Counted from the stretch's first letter, positions 34,973-44,552 are shown. The stretch is 64,000 nucleotides of DNA from Ensifer canadensis (GCF_017488845.2 NZ_CP083373.1:1-64000), one strand, 5' to 3'. Numbers and translations: made by a program. Notes: generated from the letters alone by a model not told the origin.

Positions 34973-36232
34973 ATGGTAAAACGTTCCGGTAGTGCCGATC
35001 TTCCCCTCCACGGCGGGCGCGTGCCGAAGTGGCTCGGAGATCGCATGACGAAGCTCGGTGCCATCATTACCGAAGCTGTCATCCTGCACTACGGACGAGA
35101 CGAATTCCTGCGTCGAATGGCCCACCCTTTCTGGTTTCAGTCCTTTGGCGCCGTGATGGGCATGGACTGGCACTCTTCCGGTATCACCACCAGCGTCATT
35201 GGCGCTCTGAAGCGCGGACTGACGCCGCTGTCCGCGGAACTTGGAATTCATGTTTGCGGCGGGCGTGGTGCGCAGTCACGTAAAACTCCCACGGAGCTGC
35301 TTGCGATCGGTGATCGGGTCGGCTTCGACGCTCACCGTCTCGTAACCACCAGCCGCCTCGTCGCGAAGATCGACAGTGCCGCGGTTCAAGATGGATTTGA
35401 TCTCTACCTGCACGGTTTCATCGTCACCGACGATGGACAATGGGTCGTCGTCCAGCAGGGTATGAACGGCGATCAACGACAGGCCAGGCGCTATCACTGG
35501 CTGTCGGAAAACCTGGAATGCTTTCTCGATTCCCCGCATGCTGCCATTGAAGGAAACGCCCAAGGCATCATCGTCAACCTCGCCGACCGGCGCGCTGAGC
35601 GATCGCGAGAAGGACAGCTTGACCTGCTTGCAAATATGGGACCCGACAGCATCGTGCGCGAGGCCCTCGCCGTGCGGCGGGGAGGGCCCCTTGCCGAAAG
35701 TCTTCCAGATCAACTGTCGCTCCCGCATCTGATCATGCCGGCTCACCACGACGTGCGCGAAAAGGACGTCAATATGGGTCGTCTGCATGCAGCGCTCGCC
35801 TCTGCAGCCGAGCGGGGACCGAAGGATTTTCAGGAGCTGCTTTTGACGCCTGGCGTCGGCGCGCGAACCGTCGAAGCACTGGCCATGGTTGCTGAAGTCG
35901 TCCACGGCGCACCATGCCGCTTTTCCGACCCTGCACGCTTTTCGTTGGCTCACGGCGGCAAGGATCGTCATCCGTTCCCCGTTCCGTTGAAAGTGTATGA
36001 CGAAACACTCAAGGTGATGAAGTCCGCCGTTTCAAGAGGCAAGCTCGGTAACACGGAAGAGCTCGACGCACTTCGGCGCCTTGACGAGCAGGCGCGTCGC
36101 CTTGAACATTACGTGACCGGCCCTGACCTGAAAGAAATCGTTGCCGGCGAATTCCGAAACTCCGCCTCACTTGGCGGACGCAGTGTCTTCGGCTGGGAGC
36201 CGCCGTCAGAGACCGAGCCATCAAGAGAATAG
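34973..36232 (+). CDS. DUF763 protein
   Basis: A 419-residue protein matching the DUF763 family over its whole length: S-G-S-A-D-L-P-L-H-G-G-R-V-P-K-W-L at the start, then S-F-G-A-V-M-G-M-D-W-H-S-S-G, R-L-V-A-K-I-D-S, Q-Q-G-M-N, and the late L-L-L-T-P-G-V-G-A-R-T-V-E-A-L-A helix-hairpin-helix-like motif. That last motif and genomic neighbourhoods elsewhere point to nucleic acid work, but the activity is not established. An AGGATAAG site precedes the ATG. Confidence 0.85.
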   Translation: MVKRSGSADLPLHGGRVPKWLGDRMTKLGAIITEAVILHYGRDEFLRRMAHPFWFQSFGAVMGMDWHSSGITTSVIGALKRGLTPLSAELGIHVCGGRGAQSRKTPTELLAIGDRVGFDAHRLVTTSRLVAKIDSAAVQDGFDLYLHGFIVTDDGQWVVVQQGMNGDQRQARRYHWLSENLECFLDSPHAAIEGNAQGIIVNLADRRAERSREGQLDLLANMGPDSIVREALAVRRGGPLAESLPDQLSLPHLIMPAHHDVREKDVNMGRLHAALASAAERGPKDFQELLLTPGVGARTVEALAMVAEVVHGAPCRFSDPARFSLAHGGKDRHPFPVPLKVYDETLKVMKSAVSRGKLGNTEELDALRRLDEQARRLEHYVTGPDLKEIVAGEFRNSASLGGRSVFGWEPPSETEPSRE

Positions 36233-36293
36233 AGGCTGAAGCATTCAGACTGTCGCCATCGTCAAACAGACCGAGCTTCTCCCAGCGTGACAC

Positions 36294-36746
36294 TCAGATC
36301 TGTACCGGCTTTATAGTCGCTATCGATATGTCGCCTTCCATCAGGCCGCGCACAAGCCCTGGCTTTGCATGCTCGACCTCAATGACCGTGTAGAGCTTTT
36401 CGTCACGGAACGCGCTTGCATCAAGCGTGCTGACGCCTTCGGCGGGTGCGGCATCGACCTCCATGTAGTCTAGTTCGCATCCCGAAGCGACGACACGCGC
36501 ATCGCCCGACGAACGAGCGGCCACCAGCACCTCACCTTGATTGAGGGCATTCTGCCACCGCGGGTCCGTGGGTGCGGCCACCGGCACCAGCCGATAGACG
36601 TTCAACGTCTCGCCATCCCCGACAAAATCGGTCGATTGGCGCCGCGCATCGGCAAACTGTGCCTTGCTTTCCATTGATCTCCCAAACTCCGTATCGCTCT
36701 CGCCGGTGGACTTCACGTCGCCACCACGCTGCACATTGTTGGACAT
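36294..36746 (-). CDS. Hypothetical stress-associated protein
   Basis: A 150-residue soluble protein (MSNNVQRGGDVKSTGESD). The central part has short beta-like segments (V-Y-R-L-V-P-V-A, G-E-V-L-V-A-A-R-S-S-G-D-A-R-V-V-A) and the end reads I-S-I-A-T-I-K-P-V-Q-I. No family is recognised. A perfect EcfG-type promoter 69 bases upstream indicates general stress control. GGAG is present just before the ATG. Confidence 0.72.
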   Translation of the reverse strand: MSNNVQRGGDVKSTGESDTEFGRSMESKAQFADARRQSTDFVGDGETLNVYRLVPVAAPTDPRWQNALNQGEVLVAARSSGDARVVASGCELDYMEVDAAPAEGVSTLDASAFRDEKLYTVIEVEHAKPGLVRGLMEGDISIATIKPVQI

Positions 36747-36815
36747 TTTTATCTCCTTCGGGGTTCGGCCGCGGTTGATCAGTAGGTAGGGGTCGGAATT
36801 CCCCTGTCAGGAAGA

Positions 36816-36840
36816 AACGGCGCGCTCGGCAACCGGTTCC
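36816..36840 (-). promoter_or_regulatory. EcfG-type promoter, perfect match
   Basis: The minus strand reads GGAAC-N16-CGTT. It lies between the dehydrogenase stop (36859) and the hypothetical gene at 36746. Confidence 0.8.
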
Positions 36841-36858
36841 GTATTATCGAAAGGTCTC

Positions 36859-38193
36859 TCATTTGGCGGGCGTCACCCGCCAGATCGCATTGCCGACGTC
36901 GTCGGCTACGAGAAGCGCACCCTGCCGGTCAACGGCAACGCCGACGGGACGACCGCGGGCCTTGTCGTCGCCTCCGATGAACCCGGTCAAAATATCCTTT
37001 GGCGGCCCGGACGGCTGACCGTTGGCAAAGGGAACGAAAATTACCTTGTAACCGCTGCGCGGTCGGCGGTTCCAAGAGCCATGTTGGCCCACAAAAGCCC
37101 CATTCCGATATTGCTCTCCAAAGAGCTCGCCGGTGTAAAACGTCAATCCGAGGGAAGCTGTATGAGGTCCGAGTGCATAGTCCGGCACGATTGCCTTTTC
37201 GACGAGATCGGGTCTTTGCGGTTTTACTCTGACGTCGACATGGGTGCCGAAATAGCTGTACGGCCAGCCGTAGAACCCGCCGTCCTTGACTGAGGTCATG
37301 TAATCAGGGACGAGATCACTTCCGATTTCGTCACGCTCATTGACGGCAACCCATAGCGCGCCGGATTCGGGCTGCCATGAAAGCCCGTTGGGATTGCGCA
37401 GTCCGGATGCGAAAAGGCGGAGTTGTCGGCTCACCAGATCGACCTCCAGCACGGCTGCCCTGTTGGTTTCCGCCTCGATGCCGTTTTCACCGACATTGCT
37501 GTTGGAGCCGACGGTTGCGTAAAGCTTGGTGCCTTCCCGATTGGCAATGACGTCCTTGGTCCAATGGTGATTGATCGGACCGGCAGGCAGATCGACGATT
37601 TTTTTGCCCTTTGCCGTGATCGTCGTGTCGCCATCCTTGTAGTCGAACGCCATGATGGCATCGGTGTTGGCGACATAGAGGATCCCGTTCGACAGGGTCA
37701 TGCCGAATGGCGAGTTGAGGTTTTCGAGGAAGACTGACCGGGTTTCTGCAACGCCATCGCCATCCGCATCGCGCAACAGCGTGATCCTGTTAGCGCTCGG
37801 AACCTCTGCCCCGGCTCGCCCCATGAACAGTCCCATGGCAAAGCCGCGCAAGCTGAAACCTGTGTCTTCCTTTTCTGGCTTGTTCGTTTCCGCGACAAGA
37901 ACGTCGCCATTTGGCAGGACGTGAAGCCAACGCGGATGATCGAGTTCCTCGGCGAAAGCGCCGACAACGAGCCCATCGGCAGCCGTCGGCTTTTCGCCTG
38001 GGGCCCAGTGGGACGCCTCCGCCACATTGACCGTGGGGATAAGGGTGGGATTGGGTGCAGGCAGTAGCGGGGCTGTTCCGTAACCCTGTTCAGCCGTTAG
38101 TTTCGCCTGTTCTTGAGATAAGAAAACAAGCGCTGCACCGACAATCAGAAGGACGGCGAACAATGCCGCCATCGATATCAGAACGCGTTGCAT
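36859..38193 (-). CDS. PQQ-dependent sugar dehydrogenase-like protein
   Basis: A 444-residue exported beta-propeller protein. The N-terminal helix (about residues 4-26, L-I-S-M-A-A-L-F-A-V-L-L-I-V-G) is a signal anchor. Motifs such as H-P-R-W-L-H-V-L-P-N-G-D-V-L-V-A-E-T, G-P-I-N-H-H-W-T-K-D, L-R-N-P-N-G-L-S-W and F-V-G-Q-H-G-S-W-N-R belong to the soluble glucose/sorbosone dehydrogenase family, which oxidises aldoses with PQQ in the periplasm. It is a paralogue of the protein at 46569. Divergent from it lies a cytochrome oxidase operon that could take the electrons. Confidence 0.85.
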   Translation of the reverse strand: MQRVLISMAALFAVLLIVGAALVFLSQEQAKLTAEQGYGTAPLLPAPNPTLIPTVNVAEASHWAPGEKPTAADGLVVGAFAEELDHPRWLHVLPNGDVLVAETNKPEKEDTGFSLRGFAMGLFMGRAGAEVPSANRITLLRDADGDGVAETRSVFLENLNSPFGMTLSNGILYVANTDAIMAFDYKDGDTTITAKGKKIVDLPAGPINHHWTKDVIANREGTKLYATVGSNSNVGENGIEAETNRAAVLEVDLVSRQLRLFASGLRNPNGLSWQPESGALWVAVNERDEIGSDLVPDYMTSVKDGGFYGWPYSYFGTHVDVRVKPQRPDLVEKAIVPDYALGPHTASLGLTFYTGELFGEQYRNGAFVGQHGSWNRRPRSGYKVIFVPFANGQPSGPPKDILTGFIGGDDKARGRPVGVAVDRQGALLVADDVGNAIWRVTPAK

Positions 38194-38291
38194 GCTGACA
38201 CTCCTCGGAAGACTGTGACAGCCGTCTAACTCGCCAATCCGTCGTTCGTTTCATCGCTTGTCTCCAAATGCGCCGAAACGTGATTTCGGAA

Positions 38292-38316
38292 GGAACTTCC
38301 CGCCAAGGTCGCAGTT
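38292..38316 (+). promoter_or_regulatory. EcfG-type promoter of the cox operon
   Basis: GGAAC-N16-AGTT, ending 57 bases before the likely start of the subunit II gene. Confidence 0.6.
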
Positions 38317-38372
38317 TCCATCTCATCAGGGAAGGGGAGGGCCATTTGACCTGTCGATGCAGCCGCTGGGCG

Positions 38373-39404
38373 ATGCGTAGTCTTGTTCGCAAAAAGACGA
38401 GTAGTTTCATCCACCGTCACATTGTCATTGGCGTTCGCGGTTCCGTCGCAATGCTGCTTTCCATGCCGCTCGCAAGCTGCGGCGATTGGCAATCCACCTT
38501 CGCAGCGGCTGGCCGCGAGGCTTCGGCAATCGAGAGCCTGATCACGGTAACGGTGGTCGGTGCAGCCTTCGTCTGGCTAGTCGTCATATCCCTCCTGATC
38601 TACGCCGGCCGTGCGCGCCGGGGCCAGTTGAGCCAAGAGCAGGCCCAAAGGTTTATCACCTGGGGCGGCGTGGTAGCGCCGACGGCGGTTCTCTTTGCGC
38701 TTCTGTCCTATGCGGTGTGGAGCATGCCGGCGACGAGACCATGGTTCGATCGGCAGCAGGCGGACCTGGCGATCGAGGTCACGGGCGAACAGTTCTGGTG
38801 GCGCATTCGATACCTCGACAAGTCAGGGGGGATTGCTTTCGAAACCGCAAACGAACTCACACTGCCCGTCGATCGACGGATCCGGATTTCGCTCAAGGCG
38901 CACGATGTCATCCATTCGTTCTGGATCCCCGCGCTTGCGGGCAAGATGGACATGTTGCCCGGGCGAACCAACACCCTCTGGCTGGAGCCGACCCGCATCG
39001 GTTCGTATCGCGGGCCATGCGCGGAGTTTTGCGGCACGTCGCATGCCCTCATGAACCTTACCGCAGACGTTCTGTCCGCAGAAGATTTTCAGACATGGCA
39101 ACAAAGCCGCGCGAAAAGGCGATCAACAAGTAACCACGCCGCAAACGCTTTTCTCGTTCATGGCTGCTCGGCCTGTCACGCGCTTGATGGGACACAGGCA
39201 CAAGGCTTGACAGGACCGAACCTGACAGGGTTCGGGCAGCGCAAGCATGTGGGAGCAGGGGCGCTGGCCAACACGCCGGAAAACCTCGCCCGTTTCATTC
39301 GTGATCCTTCCTCCGTCAAGCCCGGCGCCCAAATGCCGGCATTCCCTATGATCCCGCAGGACGAATTGAACGAAATCATCGACTACCTCGCAGGTGAAAC
39401 ATGA
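38373..39404 (+). CDS. coxB: Cytochrome c oxidase subunit II with fused cytochrome c
   Basis: About 343 residues from M-R-S-L-V-R-K-K; the ORF is open from 38268 and the start is uncertain because no strong ribosome binding site is seen. A lipobox (M-P-L-A-S-C) near residue 36 suggests a lipoprotein. Two helices are followed by the CuA domain: V-I-H-S-F-W and C-A-E-F-C-G-T-S-H-A-L-M supply the His, Cys, Glu, Cys, His and Met ligands. A C-terminal cytochrome c domain has CSACH and a distal M-P-A-F. This caa3-type subunit receives electrons from cytochrome c. It overlaps the next gene by 4 bases. Confidence 0.9.
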   Translation: MRSLVRKKTSSFIHRHIVIGVRGSVAMLLSMPLASCGDWQSTFAAAGREASAIESLITVTVVGAAFVWLVVISLLIYAGRARRGQLSQEQAQRFITWGGVVAPTAVLFALLSYAVWSMPATRPWFDRQQADLAIEVTGEQFWWRIRYLDKSGGIAFETANELTLPVDRRIRISLKAHDVIHSFWIPALAGKMDMLPGRTNTLWLEPTRIGSYRGPCAEFCGTSHALMNLTADVLSAEDFQTWQQSRAKRRSTSNHAANAFLVHGCSACHALDGTQAQGLTGPNLTGFGQRKHVGAGALANTPENLARFIRDPSSVKPGAQMPAFPMIPQDELNEIIDYLAGET

Positions 39405-41920
39405 CCACCACCGAGGACCGGCTCGGCGAACAGGCGTCGAAGAGCGAGGAAGAGCGGCAGCTTCGAGCTGTCTGGGCCAATCCGTCGGGATGGCGCTATT
39501 GGACTTCGGTCAACAATACCCAAATCGGCCTTTGGTATGCGGCCACTGCCTTCATCTTCATGTTGTTTGCCGGCGTCCTCGCGTTGCTCGTGCGCGCGCA
39601 GCTCGCCATACCCGAAAACGATTTCCTGTCGGCGGATTTCTTCAATCAGGCGTTCACCCTGCACGGAACCGTCATGATGTTTCTGTTTGCCGTGCCGATC
39701 TTCGAGGCTGTGGCGATCTTCCTTTTGCCGCCGATGCTCGGCGCGCGCGAACTACCCTTTCCGCGGCTTTCGGCGTTTGGTTTTTGGAGTTTCCTGCTCG
39801 GCGGGTTGTTTGTATGCGGATCGATCTTCTTTGACGCAGCACCCAATACGGGCTGGTTCATGTATCCACCGCTGGCCACGGACAAACAGTATTCGGGTAT
39901 TGGCGCTGACATCTGGCTGCTCGGGCTATCCTTTATCGAAGTGGCCTCGATTGCCGCAGCAGTAGAGTTGATCGTCGGCATCATGAAATGCCGCGCTCCG
40001 GGCATGCGCATCAACATGATGCCGCTCTTTGCCTGGTATCTGCTGATTGTCGCCGGTATGATCCTTTTTGCCTTCCCGCCTCTTATCGCCGGCGACATCC
40101 TGTTCGAAATGGAGCGGATGTTCGACTGGCCATTTTTCGATGCCGAGCGTGGCGGTGATCCGCTGCTGTGGCAGCATCTTTTCTGGATCTTCGGTCACCC
40201 TGAGGTCTACATCATCTTCCTGCCGGCGATCGCCCTGATGGCGATGATCGTTCCAACCTTCGCCCAACGACCGATCGTCGGCTACTCCTGGATCGTGCTG
40301 GCGGCGGTCGGAACCGGTTTCTTAAGCTTCGGCCTTTGGGTCCACCACATGTTCACCACGGGCCTGCCGCAAATCTCCCTTGCCTTTTTCTCCGCGGCCT
40401 CCGAGGCCGTCGCGATTCCGACCGGCGTCCAGATATTCGTATTCATAGCAACGATGCTGGCAGGGCGCGTGACCCCTTCCGTACCGATGCTCTTTGGCGG
40501 CGGCGGTCTCGTGATCTTTGTCATCGGTGGCCTGACAGGCGTCATGGTTGCGCTCGTACCGATCGACTGGCAGGCGCACGACACCTACTTCGTCGTCGCG
40601 CATCTGCACTACGTTCTGATCGGCGGCATGCTCTTTCCCGTCGTTGCCGGCATCTATTACTACTATCCGCTCATCAATGCCCGGAAGCTCTCTGACCGGT
40701 TGGGCAAGATTGCTTTCTGGCTGATGTTTTCAGGCTTCAACCTCGCCTTCTTTCCGATGCACCTCGCCGGATTGCGCGGCATGCCCCGGCGTGTCTTTAC
40801 CTATCCAAGCGATGTCGGTTGGCATTGGTTCAATCTGATCTCGACGGTGGGCGCCTTCATCTTCGCCTCGGGCATCCTCATTGTTGTCGTCGATGTCTTG
40901 AGGCCAAAGCATCGCCAGCCCAGGGGCGAGGCTAATCCCTGGAATGCCGGAACCCTCGAGTGGATATCCGAACCAGAGGAAAACTGGGGTGTGCGCTCGA
41001 TCCCGATCATAAGCAGTCGCTACCCGCTTTGGGACCAGCCGGGAATTCGCGAAGATATAGACAACGCGCGCTTTTATCTGCCCGATGCAGCAGAGGGCTT
41101 TCGCGAGACGCTCGTCACCTCTGTGCTCGATGCCGAACCGATCCAATGTCTGCGCGTCGGCGGTACATCCTATCTGACCATCCTCAGTGCGGCCGCGCTA
41201 GGCGGGGTGTTTGTGGCCGTTACCTTTCACTGGTGGCTCCTGGCCACGTTGTTTGCCGCCGCCTTCCTTGTTTTCGTGGTCAGCTGGTTGTGGACCGGCA
41301 CGGCGACCGTGCCCGAGAAAGCGGGAAAAGATGTCGGCCTTGGCCTTTCCTTGCCACTCTACGTCTCTGGACCCGCATCGGTTGGCTGGTGGGCGATGTT
41401 CATCACCATGGTTGGTGACGGAACGGCGTTCGGTAGCCTGGTTTTCGGCTACTTCTTCTATTGGACCATCCATCGCGACTTCACGGCCGGCCTTTCCGGG
41501 CCTGGTATCGGATGGCCAATGGCGTCCCTCTGCCTGTTTCTCGTAGCTTGGTTTGCAATGGTTACGGCGCGGTCGGTGAACCGCAGGGGTCAGAGACTTG
41601 CGATGCGTCTGCTTGTCTTGTGTGCACTTGCTCTGACGCTTCTCGGCAGTGTCGCTACATTGGCCGGGCCGTGGCTCTCGCAGATGGATCCGACGCAGCA
41701 TGTCTATCCGGCCATCGTCTGGGTTTTGGTGCTTTGGCTCGTTTGTCATGCCGGCGTAGGCGTGGTGATGCAGGTCTATTGCCTGGCGCGAAGCTTTTTC
41801 GGTCACCTGACCGCTGCTCATGACATCGATCTCGTCAATGTGGTTCTATATTGGCACTTTCTGACGATCACCGCGTTTACCACCCTGGGTGTCATCGGTT
41901 TGTTCCCGGCAATGATGTGA
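39401..41920 (+). CDS. ctaD: Cytochrome c oxidase subunit I+III fusion
   Basis: An 839-residue protein joining subunit I (about residues 30-560) and subunit III (about 600-839). Subunit I has the low-spin heme ligands His88 (H-G-T-V-M-M-F) and His403, CuB ligands His266 (H-P-E-V-Y, with the cross-linked Tyr270) and His315/316, and the heme a3 ligand His401 in H-L-H-Y-V-L. The second part has the seven-helix pattern of subunit III (W-W-A-M-F-I-T-M, F-Y-W-T-I-H-R-D-F). It reduces oxygen to water and pumps protons. Fused I+III proteins are known in some alphaproteobacterial terminal oxidases. Confidence 0.92.
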   Translation: MTTTEDRLGEQASKSEEERQLRAVWANPSGWRYWTSVNNTQIGLWYAATAFIFMLFAGVLALLVRAQLAIPENDFLSADFFNQAFTLHGTVMMFLFAVPIFEAVAIFLLPPMLGARELPFPRLSAFGFWSFLLGGLFVCGSIFFDAAPNTGWFMYPPLATDKQYSGIGADIWLLGLSFIEVASIAAAVELIVGIMKCRAPGMRINMMPLFAWYLLIVAGMILFAFPPLIAGDILFEMERMFDWPFFDAERGGDPLLWQHLFWIFGHPEVYIIFLPAIALMAMIVPTFAQRPIVGYSWIVLAAVGTGFLSFGLWVHHMFTTGLPQISLAFFSAASEAVAIPTGVQIFVFIATMLAGRVTPSVPMLFGGGGLVIFVIGGLTGVMVALVPIDWQAHDTYFVVAHLHYVLIGGMLFPVVAGIYYYYPLINARKLSDRLGKIAFWLMFSGFNLAFFPMHLAGLRGMPRRVFTYPSDVGWHWFNLISTVGAFIFASGILIVVVDVLRPKHRQPRGEANPWNAGTLEWISEPEENWGVRSIPIISSRYPLWDQPGIREDIDNARFYLPDAAEGFRETLVTSVLDAEPIQCLRVGGTSYLTILSAAALGGVFVAVTFHWWLLATLFAAAFLVFVVSWLWTGTATVPEKAGKDVGLGLSLPLYVSGPASVGWWAMFITMVGDGTAFGSLVFGYFFYWTIHRDFTAGLSGPGIGWPMASLCLFLVAWFAMVTARSVNRRGQRLAMRLLVLCALALTLLGSVATLAGPWLSQMDPTQHVYPAIVWVLVLWLVCHAGVGVVMQVYCLARSFFGHLTAAHDIDLVNVVLYWHFLTITAFTTLGVIGLFPAMM

Positions 41921-41928
41921 GAGGAACT

Positions 41929-42306
41929 ATGCGGCTATTACCGCGAGAGATCGAGACTTTTTGGACTCTGTTTACGGCGCCGATTGTCTGGGCGCTGCAT
42001 TTCCTCGTCTGTTATCTGACGGCGGCGATCTTCTGCGCCAAGGGAGGAAGCGCGCAACAATATGTCGGCCTTCAGTTGATGCTTGGCGCCCTAACTTTGC
42101 TGGCACTCGTAGCGATCGCGATTTCTGCCTATCTCGCTTGGAGACAGTGGGGATTTGGCACGGCGGACCCACCGCATGATGAATCGACGGATCGGGCGCG
42201 CAGACTCTTCCAGGGCTTTGCAACCCTGCTTCTATCGGCCCTGAGTTTCGTCGCCGTCCTGTTCGTGGCGACCCCGATCATGCTGATCAACGGGTGCTTT
42301 TCATGA
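41929..42306 (+). CDS. Small membrane protein of the cox operon
   Basis: A 125-residue protein with three helices, starting M-R-L-L-P-R-E-I-E-T-F-W-T-L-F with a GAGAGGAA site; the longer ORF start at 41851 lies inside the oxidase gene. The opening R-E-I-E and W-A-L-H-F-L-V-C-Y segments recur in small proteins of caa3-type operons. Its stop overlaps the start of ctaG. Probably an assembly or structural factor. Confidence 0.75.
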   Translation: MRLLPREIETFWTLFTAPIVWALHFLVCYLTAAIFCAKGGSAQQYVGLQLMLGALTLLALVAIAISAYLAWRQWGFGTADPPHDESTDRARRLFQGFATLLLSALSFVAVLFVATPIMLINGCFS

Positions 42307-42941
42307 GATGGGCCAGTCTCATCGCTGCTATGATTTTGCTGGTGGCGGCGGTATGCACATCTCTGTTTGTTTTCGACCCACGGGCATTTTCCGGACATAT
42401 GGGGACGCACATGGCGCTCGTTGCTGTGGTCGCCCCGCTCGCTGCTTTCGCTGTCTCGGGAACACGATGGGACCCGAGCAGCCACTGGCATCCTGGCGCC
42501 GGCCTTCTGTTGTCCTTCGTCGAGCTCGTCGTCGTTTGGGTTTGGCATGTCCCGGCGATGAGGGATCTGGCGGAAGCCTCGATTGGCATGCGTTTGGCTG
42601 AGCTTGCAATTTTTCTGGTCGCGGGCGGCCTTCTCTGGATTGCGTGTCTTGGAGCCGGCAGGAAAGCAGATGCAGGGCTTAGCGGCGCTGTCGCACTCCT
42701 TCTCACCTCGATGCATATGACGCTTCTCGCAGTGCTGCTGACGATGGCTCCGCGCCCTCTTTATGGCGTGGCTGATGTGACCTGCTTTGGCGTGACCATG
42801 ACTGCGAGCCAAGATCAGCAGCTTGGCGGCATCGTCATGCTGTTTGTTGGGGCAGTTGCCTACCTTGCAGGTGGCGTTGGCCTGGCCGCGAGACTCTTGC
42901 GTGCGTCATTTGCGAAACCGACCGAAGGGCAGGCACCATGA
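42303..42941 (+). CDS. ctaG: Cytochrome oxidase assembly protein, CtaG (caa3) family
   Basis: A 212-residue membrane protein of about six helices starting at the ATGA overlap with the previous gene. The segments H-M-G-T-H-M-A-L-V, V-W-V-W-H-V-P, and L-T-S-M-H-M-T-L-L-A-V-L-L are those of the caa3_CtaG family, with several membrane His and Met residues suited to copper handling. It is thought to help insert copper into the oxidase. The final 4 bases overlap the cytochrome c gene. Confidence 0.85.
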   Translation: MRWASLIAAMILLVAAVCTSLFVFDPRAFSGHMGTHMALVAVVAPLAAFAVSGTRWDPSSHWHPGAGLLLSFVELVVVWVWHVPAMRDLAEASIGMRLAELAIFLVAGGLLWIACLGAGRKADAGLSGAVALLLTSMHMTLLAVLLTMAPRPLYGVADVTCFGVTMTASQDQQLGGIVMLFVGAVAYLAGGVGLAARLLRASFAKPTEGQAP

Positions 42942-43981
42942 AGCGCTGTCTGAAATGTTTGGCTGCCGCCGCCGCCCTGGCGCCCGTTGCCGGCTTGCTG
43001 ATCGCCTGGCTCGGCATCATTCATGTTGGTGCAACCGGCGGTCATTGGGCAGTCACTGAATGGTTCCTGCACTGGACAATGCGTTCGTCAGTGAGAACTG
43101 CGGCGCTCGGCATCAAAAAGCCTTCCGGTTTCGAAAGTGCCAAACACCTCAAGGTCACGGCAGTTCATTTCCAGATGAGCTGTGCCGAATGCCATGGGTC
43201 TCCGGATCGCCGCCGCTCCCCGGAAATGCTCGCGATGCTGCCGCCACCGCCCGACCTCAGGGACACTGTTGGCAACTGGAAGGATGAGGAACTGTTCGTC
43301 ATCGTGCGCGACGGTCTGCGCTATACCGGGATGCCCGCCTGGCCCGGCGCTGGGCGCGACGACGAGGTTTGGGCAATGGTTGCGTTTCTAAAGGAGCTGC
43401 AGACGATGAGCCCGGCCCGCTACAAAGAGCTTTCCGGTGCGAAGGATACCGAAAGCGGCGATACGCTATCCGGCTGCCTGGCGTGCCATGAGCAAGGTAT
43501 CGAAGGCAATGACCCGATAGCTCCAGTCATTGCAGGGCAATCAAACGCCTATCTTGCTGAAGCCCTTCGGGCCTACCGCAAAGGGAGCCGTGAAAGTGGG
43601 TTCATGGAGGTCGTCGTCTCGCGGTTGAAGGATGCGGACATCGATGCCACGGCCGGCCACTTTGCCCGCAAGGATGGGTTGCTGTCAGCGACGCCGAGAG
43701 CTCGCTCCGGCGACGAGCGCACATTGTCTCTGGTGCAAACCGGCGATCCCGTGAAAAAGATCGCTGCCTGCCAAGCCTGCCATGACGGCCGAAATCCTCT
43801 TTATCCTTTGCTTAGCGGCCAGTCCCGCACCTTCCTGATAGAGCAAATTCTCCTGTTCAAACAGGATCTACGCGGTGACAGTCCAACGGCACGATTGATG
43901 AGCCGTGCGGTGCGCCATCTAACCGTTGAGGATGTGGCCCGGCTTGCCGATTACTATGCGTCGCAGCCATTGGCGCGTTGA
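42938..43981 (+). CDS. Triheme membrane-anchored cytochrome c
   Basis: A 347-residue protein with an N-terminal signal/anchor helix (about residues 7-33) and three heme-binding motifs: CAECH (about residue 83), CLACH (about 180) and CQACH (about 279). Met residues in G-M-P-A-W-P-G and later segments are likely axial ligands. It is the last gene in the cox operon and probably collects electrons from periplasmic donors, such as the PQQ dehydrogenases on either side, and passes them to the oxidase. That route is inference. Confidence 0.85.
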   Translation: MKRCLKCLAAAAALAPVAGLLIAWLGIIHVGATGGHWAVTEWFLHWTMRSSVRTAALGIKKPSGFESAKHLKVTAVHFQMSCAECHGSPDRRRSPEMLAMLPPPPDLRDTVGNWKDEELFVIVRDGLRYTGMPAWPGAGRDDEVWAMVAFLKELQTMSPARYKELSGAKDTESGDTLSGCLACHEQGIEGNDPIAPVIAGQSNAYLAEALRAYRKGSRESGFMEVVVSRLKDADIDATAGHFARKDGLLSATPRARSGDERTLSLVQTGDPVKKIAACQACHDGRNPLYPLLSGQSRTFLIEQILLFKQDLRGDSPTARLMSRAVRHLTVEDVARLADYYASQPLAR

Positions 43982-43998
43982 CGATCGCATAAACGGCG

Positions 43999-44022
43999 AA
44001 ACCGCCCCAAGGTGGCGGTTTT
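43999..44022 (+). terminator. Terminator of the cox operon
   Basis: AAACCGCC/GGCGGTTT stem with a 7-base loop and a T-run at the end of the stem, 18 bases after the cytochrome c stop. Confidence 0.75.
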
Positions 44023-44047
44023 GAAGAAACTTCACAAACGCCCAGAG

Positions 44048-44072
44048 GGAACAATACTGAATAATTAGGGTT
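44048..44072 (+). promoter_or_regulatory. EcfG-type promoter
   Basis: GGAAC-N16-GGTT, ending 32 bases before the start at 44105. Confidence 0.7.
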
Positions 44073-44104
44073 TGCTCATATGAAGAGATGAGAGGAGTTT
44101 CGCA

Positions 44105-44380
44105 ATGGTCCTGATCGCGCCCGATGGTGGCAGACCTCAGGAACGCAGCGCAGACGCAGCCGCGCTCCTGGCTTCTATACGCTGTGCCGTGAGTTCCGAG
44201 ACAACATTCGATACAGGAGGCCTTTGTTTTCGTTTGCTCGGCGATGTGGTGATTATTGAAGGCGTGCTGCGGGAACGAGACGCTTCAGACACCATTCGAC
44301 GGATAGCCGAGGAGATTGCCGGGGCCGAGCGCGTGATCGTCCGCATTGGTTGCCCGCTGGATCTACCCGAAGCCAAGTGA
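44105..44380 (+). CDS. Small BON-like protein
   Basis: A 91-residue protein with a GAGAGGAG site. The segment G-D-V-V-I-I-E-G-V-L-R-E-R-D-A-S-D-T-I followed by I-A-E-E-I-A-G-A-E-R-V-I-V-R-I has the beta-alpha-beta pattern of a BON domain but no signal peptide. Function unknown; control by the general stress sigma factor is likely from the promoter. Confidence 0.68.
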   Translation: MVLIAPDGGRPQERSADAAALLASIRCAVSSETTFDTGGLCFRLLGDVVIIEGVLRERDASDTIRRIAEEIAGAERVIVRIGCPLDLPEAK

Positions 44381-44552
44381 TGCCATCGTGCCACAGAAAT
44401 GCCAGCGATTTTCACTCTGGACATGGATCGGCGGCCCGCTTTTTCTCATTTGGCGCCAAGGGCTTGGGGATTGTTCAACACAATCTACTTCAAGAAGCTT
44501 GGTGTAAGCCTCTCGCGGGAGAGTTGGTTCCACGGCGACAACGCGCCAGCAC

